The notes beneath the pieces are model-generated. The model saw nothing but the letters and a program-made list of their open reading frames with translations, was not told the origin of the DNA and made no database searches. Below, in pieces: positions 15,691-22,002 of a stretch of 25,821 nt of DNA. Within the stretch, counting starts at the first letter, position 1; each line of letters opens with the position of its first letter. The translations under genes and the position numbers were made by a program. Source of the stretch: Limosilactobacillus antri DSM 16041 (GTDB lineage Bacteria > Bacillota > Bacilli > Lactobacillales > Lactobacillaceae); contig NZ_GG700732.1 of NCBI RefSeq assembly GCF_000160835.1, positions 592,389 to 618,209 of the forward strand, written 5' to 3'.

Positions 15691-16213
15691 TCAAATCCTC
15701 CCGCCATTGTAATTGTGGATTCTTTTTCCTTAATTTCCGCCACACAATTCGTTCAAAGAAACGGTTGATTCGGGTATCCCACTTGTCCGTATCCAGGAGC
15801 GGTTTGACCAAAATGCTCCGCACCCCGGCTTCATTAGCCGCAACCATGTCGGTCATCAACTGGTCCCCGACCATCACCACTTCACTTTTTTTCAGACCGA
15901 GCTTAGCCCGGGCCCGGTTGATGCCAAAGCTCAACGGCTTTAGTGAACGGGAAACAAAGGGCAGGTCGAGGTTGGCCGTAGCCTTGGCGACCCGGTCCTT
16001 GCTGTTGTTTGAAATCACAATCAACGGGATCCCCGCTTCCCGCAGCCTGGTCATCCACTCCCGCAGCTCTGGCGTACCATCAGGGTTATTCCACGCAATC
16101 AGCGTGTTATCCAGGTCGCTAAATACCGCCCGAATTCCCCGCTCCTTGAGCTGGTCAGGAGCAACCGCGTAAATACTGTTGACCATCCAGGTAGGTTTAA
16201 ATTTATCTAGCAA
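15683..16213 (-). CDS. yqeG: YqeG family HAD phosphatase
   Basis: A 176-residue HAD-IIIA phosphatase. Motif I SDLDNTL (Asp34, Asp36), motif II VISNNS, and motif III region with VVMVGDQLMTDMVAA. Relatives include the mitochondrial phosphatidylglycerophosphatase Gep4/PTPMT group, but the bacterial substrate is unproven. Best start is TTG at 16213, giving MLLDKFKPTWMVNS, with GAGGTG 5 nt upstream. The GTG two codons earlier overlaps that site. First gene of an eight-gene operon ending with tmcAL. Confidence 0.93.
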   Translation of the reverse strand: MLDKFKPTWMVNSIYAVAPDQLKERGIRAVFSDLDNTLIAWNNPDGTPELREWMTRLREAGIPLIVISNNSKDRVAKATANLDLPFVSRSLKPLSFGINRARAKLGLKKSEVVMVGDQLMTDMVAANEAGVRSILVKPLLDTDKWDTRINRFFERIVWRKLRKKNPQLQWREDLND

Positions 16214-16249
16214 TATCACACCTCATAAACTTTTGTCATAATTAAATCA

Positions 16250-16278
16250 ATTATAGCGATTATAAAATCGGGTTTCAA
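16250..16278 (-). promoter_or_regulatory. Sigma-A promoter of the yqeG operon
   Basis: Minus strand: TTGAAA (16273-16278), 17-nt spacer, TATAAT (16250-16255). Just downstream of the rplT terminator, so the ribosome-assembly/NAD operon is its own unit. Confidence 0.85.
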
Positions 16279-16301
16279 TCAATCCCCACCAGGGGCGGGA
16301 T

Positions 16302-16333
16302 AAAAAAAAGCACCCACCACAGAAAGATGGATG
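16302..16333 (-). terminator. Intrinsic terminator after rplT
   Basis: Minus strand: CATCCATC pairs with GGTGGGTG (8 bp, two G-U) around a 7-nt loop, then C and eight T. About 15 nt after the rplT stop; closes infC-rpmI-rplT. Confidence 0.85.
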
Positions 16334-16348
16334 ACTTCTTGATTTAAC

Positions 16349-16702
16349 TTAGTTTAATGCTTGCTTAGCTTGGTCAGCGATCGCAGCAAAGGCCTTTGGA
16401 TCGTTAACCGCCAAGTCAGCCAGCATCTTCCGGTTGATGTCGATGTTAGCCAGCTTCAATCCGTGCATCAGCTTGCTGTAACTGATGTTGTTCATCCGGG
16501 CAGCAGCGTTGATCCGGGCAATCCAGAGTTCACGGAACTTACGCTTGTTGACCTTCCGATCACGGAAAGCGTAAACGTAACTCTTCATTACTTGGTCCTT
16601 AGCAGTCTTGAATAAACGAGACTTTGCACCACGGTAACCCTTTGCTAACTTCATAACGCGCTTCCGACGAGCACGCGTAACAGTTCCACCTTTAACTCGC
16701 AT
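16349..16702 (-). CDS. rplT: 50S ribosomal protein bL20
   Basis: A 117-residue primary-binding large-subunit protein and the expected autoregulator of this operon. Typical start [20 protein letters not shown] with the basic N-terminal tail, then [20 protein letters not shown] and [16 protein letters not shown]. The SD is a strong TAGGAGGA. In Firmicutes L20 binds the infC leader and favours termination; the leader terminator seen upstream fits this. Confidence 0.98.
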   Translation of the reverse strand: MRVKGGTVTRARRKRVMKLAKGYRGAKSRLFKTAKDQVMKSYVYAFRDRKVNKRKFRELWIARINAAARMNNISYSKLMHGLKLANIDINRKMLADLAVNDPKAFAAIADQAKQALN

Positions 16703-16745
16703 GTTGAAATCCTCCTACGTATTTTAATGATTATTCGAATGAAGT

Positions 16746-16943
16746 TTACTTAAATGGTAATAACTTCTTGTAACGCTTTACGTTGGACTTGTCCATCATG
16801 CTCAAGCCACGTAATTGACGACGTTGCTTCTTAGTCTTGCCGTGGAAACGGTGACTCGTGAATGAGTTAGCACTCTTAAATCCACCATTAGCAGTACGCT
16901 TGAAACGCTTAGCAGCAGCGCGGTTAGTCTTCATCTTTGGCAT
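16746..16943 (-). CDS. rpmI: 50S ribosomal protein bL35
   Basis: A 65-residue basic protein starting MPKMKTNRAAAKRFKRTANG and containing TSHRFHGKTKKQRRQLRG, as in all bL35. Lies between infC and rplT in the universal order. Confidence 0.98.
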   Translation of the reverse strand: MPKMKTNRAAAKRFKRTANGGFKSANSFTSHRFHGKTKKQRRQLRGLSMMDKSNVKRYKKLLPFK

Positions 16944-16969
16944 CAGATATTCCCTACTTTCCTAAAATA

Positions 16970-17494
16970 CTATTTCTTTGCTTTATCAGCAGCTGGGGCC
17001 AGCGTTAAGAAAATGCTCCGCCCCTCCATCTTTGGCCGTTGGACAACAGTAGCGATGTCTGAAGTTTCTTCAGCCATCCGTTCAATCATGTCACGACCGA
17101 TATCCTTGTGCGTGATGGCACGACCCCGGAAACGGAGTGAAACCCGGACCTTGTCGCCCTTTTCGATGAACTTGCGAACCCGCTTCAGCTTAACGTTGAA
17201 GTCGTTCGTGTCAATGGATGGGCTCAGGCGAATTTCCTTGACCGTGACCGTCTTTTGTTTCTTCCGAGCTTCCCGCTCTTTCTTTTGCATCTCAAAACGG
17301 TACTTACCGTAATCCATGATGCGGGCAACAGCTGGACGGGCCTTGGGTGCAACCAGCACCAAATCAAGGTTGGCATCTTCTGCCAATTGCAGCGCTTCAC
17401 GCTTTGACTTGATCCCTAATTGTTCGCCATCCTGGCCAATCAGCCGCACTTCGCGTGCACGAATACCGTTATTGACAATCATATCTTGTGCTAT
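16970..17494 (-). CDS. infC: Translation initiation factor IF-3, AUA start codon
   Basis: A 174-residue IF-3 that keeps ribosomal subunits apart and checks the start codon. The N domain ([20 protein letters not shown]) is joined through a Lys-rich linker ([16 protein letters not shown]) to the C domain ([20 protein letters not shown]). The first ATG in frame (17482) has no ribosome binding site at proper distance. A GGAGGTG lies 7 nt before an in-frame ATA at 17492-17494, giving the N-terminus (M)AQDMIVNNG, which matches the usual family start. IF-3 genes are known for AUU and related starts, which let IF-3 limit its own synthesis. First gene of infC-rpmI-rplT. Confidence 0.93.
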   Translation of the reverse strand: MAQDMIVNNGIRAREVRLIGQDGEQLGIKSKREALQLAEDANLDLVLVAPKARPAVARIMDYGKYRFEMQKKEREARKKQKTVTVKEIRLSPSIDTNDFNVKLKRVRKFIEKGDKVRVSLRFRGRAITHKDIGRDMIERMAEETSDIATVVQRPKMEGRSIFLTLAPAADKAKK

Positions 17495-17532
17495 GGCAAC
17501 GCACCTCCAATTTTATTAGCGAAAGATCAAGC

Positions 17533-17664
17533 AAAAAAGCGGAGTGCTGACCGCACCCCGCTCAATAGGAACAGACTTTCCTCGTCTGCTCAATTTCATC
17601 TCGTCAGCCCGGCAATCCTAATCACCAAGGCGAGAAGCGGGTGCTTCTGCTTTTTCTTTCAACG
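17533..17664 (-). promoter_or_regulatory. infC leader with attenuator (L20-leader type)
   Basis: The ~170-nt leader between promoter and infC contains an early hairpin (AGAAGC/GCTTCT around ACCC, about 17635-17650), further pairing segments, and at 17534-17562 a terminator: GCGGGGTG pairs with CACTCCGC (8 bp) followed by TTTTTT. The terminator lies about 20 nt upstream of the infC SD, so it must be conditional. Position and architecture fit the L20 leader of Firmicutes, where L20 binding stabilises termination. A covariance-model match has not been run. Confidence 0.8.
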
Positions 17665-17670
17665 ATTAAT

Positions 17671-17699
17671 AGAATAACGAATCTTAAAGGCCTTGTCAA
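17671..17699 (-). promoter_or_regulatory. Sigma-A promoter of infC-rpmI-rplT
   Basis: Minus strand: perfect -35 TTGACA (17694-17699), 17-nt spacer, -10 TATTCT (17671-17676), starting 5 nt after the dnaI stop. Transcription would begin near 17664 and give the long leader. Confidence 0.85.
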
Positions 17700-17704
17700 G
17701 GACA

Positions 17705-18643
17705 TTAACCCTTGGAACGCAAATTTTCTCCCACCATCGGTAATTCCCGGGACAGGAACTTGACCCGCTCCATGATTCGCTGGGCCTTCAAGGGTTCATG
17801 GTCCCCCTGGGTATCAATCGCCAGGTGGTTCTTTTCCAGCTCAGCCATCGAGAAGTTGGAACTAAAGAAGGTCGGCAGCTCTTCCTGCATCCGGTACTCC
17901 AGGATAATCCCCAGGACGTCGTCGCGAACCCACTTGCTCATCGCGTCGGCACCGATGTCGTCCAGCATCAGAACCGGCGCCTTCTTGACCGCCTCCAGCT
18001 TCTCACTGGTGTTGTTCTTCTTAATTGAGTTCCGCATTTCCACAGCAAAGCTTGGGAAGTGGAGCATCGTCGTGGCTACCCCCTTTTGCTTCGCCAGTTC
18101 ATTGGCAATTGCACCGAGGAGGTAGGTCTTACCAACCCCGAAGCTGCCATAGAGGTAGAGTCCTGGAAGAAAATGGTCCGCGGAATAGTCCTCAGTAAAT
18201 TGATAAGCAGCATCGATAGCATTAAGTCGTAAATCGTTTTGACTATCGTCAGTATATAGATTATCAAAATTGGCATTTTGTATGAATTTTGGCATGTTAA
18301 TCGAGCGAACGAGCCGCTGGATGTGCCGCTGCCGTTCCTTTTCCAGCAGTTGCTGGGTGGGCACATAGGTAACATCGATTTGTCCGGAATTTAGTATTAG
18401 CTGGGGCGAATAGCCTGGGGCCACCGTGGTTTCCCCCTTCTTCGCCAGCTGCTTTTCATGGTAGAACTCATACAGCTTGGATTGCCCGCTCTGGACCATC
18501 TCCCGGGAAATCCGTCCCTGATTGTCCTGCAAAAAGGCCCGGACATCCGGATCGGCTAGTACTCGCTCCATCAACTGGCCGACACTGGCAGTCACGTTTT
18601 GACTTTTCATTAGCCCTTGGAGTGTTTGTTTTAACGACTTCAT
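17705..18643 (-). CDS. dnaI: Primosomal helicase loader DnaI
   Basis: A 312-residue AAA+ ATPase that loads the replicative helicase DnaC (DnaB-type) at origins and restart sites. The N-terminal helicase-binding domain (1-~105) is followed by the AAA+ core with Walker A GSFGVGKT (166-173), Walker B LMLDDIGAD (225-233) and an arginine-rich C-terminus. B. subtilis DnaI binds zinc through cysteines in its N-terminal domain; this protein has no cysteine at all, so that site is absent. The ATG at 18643 has GGGGGTGA 5 nt upstream and is preferred over the GTG within that site. It follows dnaB by 18 nt. Confidence 0.95.
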   Translation of the reverse strand: MKSLKQTLQGLMKSQNVTASVGQLMERVLADPDVRAFLQDNQGRISREMVQSGQSKLYEFYHEKQLAKKGETTVAPGYSPQLILNSGQIDVTYVPTQQLLEKERQRHIQRLVRSINMPKFIQNANFDNLYTDDSQNDLRLNAIDAAYQFTEDYSADHFLPGLYLYGSFGVGKTYLLGAIANELAKQKGVATTMLHFPSFAVEMRNSIKKNNTSEKLEAVKKAPVLMLDDIGADAMSKWVRDDVLGIILEYRMQEELPTFFSSNFSMAELEKNHLAIDTQGDHEPLKAQRIMERVKFLSRELPMVGENLRSKG

Positions 18644-18661
18644 TAGGTTCACCCCCACCAC

Positions 18662-20029
18662 TTATTTTTTATTTCTGTTAGCAATCTTTTCTCTGATTCT
18701 TGCAGCCTTTCCAGGAGTTGCTTTTTTATTAATCTCCCGTTTTGACAACTTGGTCCATTCCGGCATCTGTTCCTCAATCTGCGGCCGCCCCCGGTAATTT
18801 TTCCGCTGCTTATTAGTGCGGCCCTTCGTCTGGCCAGCCGCCCGCTGCTGGTTGAATTTCTTAAGCTGGAGCAAGGCGCTGGCGCCGTCGTGCACCCCGG
18901 CTTTGACCCAGCTATTGGCAATTGCGTCGACAAAGTTCGCCTTCAAAAGGTCATTATCCAGTTCGGCAATCACGTACCAGGAGAGAACATTGATGACCGC
19001 TGGACTGAGTTTGACGTCCGCTAGCAGGTGGGTCAGGATGTGCCGCTCGCTAGCGGTCACAAAGCCCCCCGTCTGTTCTTTAAGTCCCTGGAGGAAGTCT
19101 ACCGGGGCATACTTCGTCACACTCTTTAGCAGCTGCTGGTCCTTAGCCGTCAGCCGCTGGTCAGCCGGGGAAGCTGCCTGCTGGTCCCCCGGTTGTGAAC
19201 CGGCTGAGCTCCCCGTTTGCCGATAAGCAGCGGCAACTACCCGCTTAAACTTCGCCGTATCAAAGTGGTTATCAGCCAGGTTAACCGCCTTAAGGATCAA
19301 TTCTTTCATCGTCAGCACGTCAATTCCGTAAAGCTGGTGCTCAACCTCAATTAACTGCCGGTGGGCTTCCAGGTCCTTTTTGACCAGCGGCTGGTTAGTT
19401 AACAACTGAAAAAGGGTCGGCCAGTCAAAGTCACTCGCCGCCAAGGGTTGCTGGGCTTTCTCTACCCTGACCTGCTGTCGGGCTTCTTTGATGGGCGTTG
19501 GCGCCGTGATGATCGACTCCGCAGCAACGTGGAATTCATCCAGGAAGCGGTGGCTGACCTCGCTCAGCTCGGGCTGGGAGGCCAGCTCATAGCGCCGGGC
19601 CCACTCCGTCAGCTGGGTAAAGGCCGCGCTGCCGACCGCCTCCAAGAGCAGGACACTCAAGAGGTCGTCCTCAATAAAGGCAGTGGGGGCCAGGGTCGGC
19701 TGGAGCTGGTAGACGTAAAAGTCACCCTGATCATCGCTGCCGGCAAAGGTCCTGACCAAGCCGACCGCTTCCAGGCGGTGGAGGGCGTGGTCAATTTGCG
19801 CTGTGCCCGCGTTCAGCTGCCGGAGAAGGACCGCTTGCAGGCGGCGGTCGGCCAAGGTCGGCCGCTCCAGCAGCTGACTATGCAGGGCGTAAAAGAGGCT
19901 AAAGGCGGTGGGACCAATCACCGGCTGGTAAAAGCGGACCAGGGTCGTAGCATTAAAGTTTACAAAGTCACTGGCCGCCGTTACGAGGAAGGCTGCTCGT
20001 GGCGAAAACTGCTCCTCCTGCTTAGCCAT
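18662..20029 (-). CDS. dnaB: Replication initiation and membrane attachment protein DnaB
   Basis: A 455-residue Firmicutes DnaB (not the helicase), which acts with DnaD and DnaI to load helicase at oriC and PriA restart sites. Two DnaB/DnaD winged-helix or DDBH regions are expected. The N-terminal part includes LVRFYQPVIGPTAFSLFYAL, and a DDBH2-like segment FLQGLKEQTGGFVTASERHI lies at about 310-400. The tail is long and very basic (KGRTNKQRKNYRGRPQIEEQ). The ATG at 20029 is 6 nt after a GGGGGG site and is preferred over the ATG at 20035, which touches it. Followed by its partner dnaI. Confidence 0.93.
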   Translation of the reverse strand: MAKQEEQFSPRAAFLVTAASDFVNFNATTLVRFYQPVIGPTAFSLFYALHSQLLERPTLADRRLQAVLLRQLNAGTAQIDHALHRLEAVGLVRTFAGSDDQGDFYVYQLQPTLAPTAFIEDDLLSVLLLEAVGSAAFTQLTEWARRYELASQPELSEVSHRFLDEFHVAAESIITAPTPIKEARQQVRVEKAQQPLAASDFDWPTLFQLLTNQPLVKKDLEAHRQLIEVEHQLYGIDVLTMKELILKAVNLADNHFDTAKFKRVVAAAYRQTGSSAGSQPGDQQAASPADQRLTAKDQQLLKSVTKYAPVDFLQGLKEQTGGFVTASERHILTHLLADVKLSPAVINVLSWYVIAELDNDLLKANFVDAIANSWVKAGVHDGASALLQLKKFNQQRAAGQTKGRTNKQRKNYRGRPQIEEQMPEWTKLSKREINKKATPGKAARIREKIANRNKK

Positions 20030-20040
20030 CCTCATCCCCC

Positions 20041-20511
20041 CTAATCATTGCCTTTATGCTCCGTTTTGACCATGGTTTCCAGTTCACTCATAAAGGCGTC
20101 AACGTCCTTAAACTGGCGGTACACGCTGGCGAAACGAATGTAGGCCACCTCGTCGACGTCCTTTAATTCGTTCATCACGTACTTGCCGATCAGCTGGCTG
20201 GAAATTTCGTTTTCGCCGAGGCTCCGCACCTTCTTTTCTACTTTATCAGTCAGCTTGGTCAACCGTTCCATGCTGACCGGCCGTTTTTCGGCAGAGCGGA
20301 CAATCCCATTGAGAATCTTCTGGCGGCTGAACTCCTGCCGGGTCCCATCCTTCTTCACAACTAACAGCGGGGTTTCTTCATACCGCTCGAACGTGGTAAA
20401 GCGGAAGCCGCAATGTACACACTCCCGTCGGCGGCGTATAAAGCTGCCATCTTCACTCGGCCGACTGTCAACGACCCGTGAACCATTCTGGTGACAATGT
20501 GGACACTTCAT
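20041..20511 (-). CDS. nrdR: Transcriptional repressor NrdR
   Basis: A 156-residue repressor of ribonucleotide reductase genes. The N-terminal zinc ribbon has Cys3, Cys6, Cys31 and Cys34 ([10 protein letters not shown] and [10 protein letters not shown]). An ATP-cone domain senses ATP/dATP ([20 protein letters not shown] and [17 protein letters not shown]). Located between coaE and dnaB, its usual site in lactobacilli. The gene has its own possible extended -10 promoter. Confidence 0.97.
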   Translation of the reverse strand: MKCPHCHQNGSRVVDSRPSEDGSFIRRRRECVHCGFRFTTFERYEETPLLVVKKDGTRQEFSRQKILNGIVRSAEKRPVSMERLTKLTDKVEKKVRSLGENEISSQLIGKYVMNELKDVDEVAYIRFASVYRQFKDVDAFMSELETMVKTEHKGND

Positions 20512-20543
20512 GCGCTTACCTCCCTTAAAATACTTAATACTTT

Positions 20544-20552
20544 ATTGTACCA
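20544..20552 (-). promoter_or_regulatory. Possible extended -10 promoter of nrdR
   Basis: Minus strand TGGTACAAT lies about 33 nt upstream of the nrdR ATG, right after the coaE stop. -35 is poor. It could give nrdR-dnaB-dnaI transcription independent of polA. Confidence 0.5.
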
Positions 20553-20561
20553 TACCTGGGC

Positions 20562-21155
20562 TTAGTTTAATCGTTTAACAAGCTGGGCCACCTGGCGGCG
20601 CAGATGGTTATAATCACCGTTGTTATCAATTACGACGTCTGCCCGGGCCAGCTTTGCAGCCAACGGCAGCTGAGCGGCAATTCTGGCTTGGGCTGCCGGA
20701 CGAGATAAATCATCCCGCTCCATCAGCCGCGTCAACTGGGTGGCCTCATCGACGGCAACCACCACAATCAGGTCACAGTCCTCATCATAGTGCTGTTCAA
20801 ACAGCAGCGGCGCATCCAAAATAATGGCCGGAACCGCCGTGTCCTTTAGCTGCGCCAGCTGGGCCATGATGGTGTCCCGGATCAGGGGCTGCATTACCTG
20901 GTTTAATTGCTTCCGGGCGGTCTGGTCATTGAAGGCTAACTGGCCCAACCGCTGACGGTCAAGGCTGCCATTGGGGTCTAAAATCGTGGTGCCAAAGCGC
21001 TCGACAAGCCGTTCAAATCCTGGTTGGCCGGGTTGCTGGAGGCGGTGGACAATCAAATCAGCATCCACAACTGGAAAGCCAACCTGGCTCAGCAGCCTGC
21101 TGACGGTCGATTTCCCGCTGGCAATTCCGCCGGTCAATCCCACTACTTGAGTCAT
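20562..21155 (-). CDS. coaE: Dephospho-CoA kinase
   Basis: A 197-residue P-loop kinase for the last step of coenzyme A synthesis (3'-phosphorylation of dephospho-CoA). Walker A GLTGGIASGKST at 6-17, then FPVVDADLIVHRLQQPG with the family's DAD motif, and DAPLLFE. Starts 1 nt after the mutM stop with the SD inside the end of mutM, so translationally coupled. Confidence 0.97.
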   Translation of the reverse strand: MTQVVGLTGGIASGKSTVSRLLSQVGFPVVDADLIVHRLQQPGQPGFERLVERFGTTILDPNGSLDRQRLGQLAFNDQTARKQLNQVMQPLIRDTIMAQLAQLKDTAVPAIILDAPLLFEQHYDEDCDLIVVVAVDEATQLTRLMERDDLSRPAAQARIAAQLPLAAKLARADVVIDNNGDYNHLRRQVAQLVKRLN

Positions 21156-21156
21156 C

Positions 21157-21990
21157 TTAATCCTCCACCAGCGGTTGACAGTGCGGGCAGAAGGTCGTTC
21201 CCCGCTGGGCCACCTTGATCTTCACCATCTTGGTCCCGCAGCGGGGGCACTTCTCGCCGCCCCGGCCATAGGCGTTCAAGCGTTCCTGAAAGCCCCCGGC
21301 ATCGCCAAAGGCATTGGTAAAGCTGTGCACAGTCGTCCCCTTGTACTTGGTGGCCACTGCCAACTCCTTAATGATGTTGTCGTGGAGGGCCTGCACCTGG
21401 TCAGGGCTTAGGCTATTCGCCGGCTGTTCAGGATTGATTTTGCTCATCCAGAGCACTTCATCGGCATAGATGTTGCCCAGCCCAGCCACGTGCTGCTGGT
21501 TCAGCAGGAATGGCTTGATCTTACCCCGGCTCCGGTGCAGCTCGTCACGGAAAAAGTCCAGCTTAAAATCAGCGGCGGTCGGTTCCGGGCCAAGGGTCTT
21601 CAAGCCGCCGACCGTCTTTTCATCCCCGGTCTTAACCAGGGTCATCCGGCCAAACTTACGGGTATCGTGGTAGCACAACTCGCTACCGTCCGTAAACTGA
21701 AAGACGACGTGGGTGTGCTTGTCAATCGGTCCCCCAATCGGCTGGTTATAGTATTTTCCTTCCATCCGCAGGTGGGACACCATCGTCAAATTATTGCTAA
21801 AGCGGAAGAGCAGGTACTTCCCCCGCCGGTCAACATCTTCAATCGTCTGCCCAATCAGGGCCTGGCGAAATTTTTCCACGTCATTGGTAATCGTCTTGCC
21901 GTAGTAAACGTCAATGGCGTTGATTTTCCGGTCCTTGGCGATCTTTAAGAGTCCCCGCCGGACCGTTTCAACTTCAGGTAATTCTGGCAT
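21157..21990 (-). CDS. mutM: Formamidopyrimidine-DNA glycosylase
   Basis: A 277-residue base-excision repair enzyme that removes 8-oxoguanine and Fapy lesions. The start ATG at 21990 gives MPELPEVETVRRG; Pro2, exposed after Met removal, is the catalytic nucleophile, and Glu3 is also conserved. The upstream TTG would add two residues and block Pro2, so it is rejected. Visible motifs: SHLRMEGKYYN with the catalytic Lys, the H2TH region GLGNIYADEVLW, and a C-terminal zinc finger CPRCGTKMVKIKVAQRGTTF followed by CPHCQ. Follows polA by 12 nt; its SD overlaps the polA stop. Confidence 0.97.
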   Translation of the reverse strand: MPELPEVETVRRGLLKIAKDRKINAIDVYYGKTITNDVEKFRQALIGQTIEDVDRRGKYLLFRFSNNLTMVSHLRMEGKYYNQPIGGPIDKHTHVVFQFTDGSELCYHDTRKFGRMTLVKTGDEKTVGGLKTLGPEPTAADFKLDFFRDELHRSRGKIKPFLLNQQHVAGLGNIYADEVLWMSKINPEQPANSLSPDQVQALHDNIIKELAVATKYKGTTVHSFTNAFGDAGGFQERLNAYGRGGEKCPRCGTKMVKIKVAQRGTTFCPHCQPLVED

Positions 21991-22002
21991 TTTCAACCGC
22001 TC

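Noticed and set aside
17495..17704. Missing thrS between dnaI and infC
   Set aside because: Some lactobacilli, as I recall, carry thrS here, but gene order varies and the gene may lie elsewhere. dnaI stop and infC promoter are cleanly adjacent, with no gene remnant visible.
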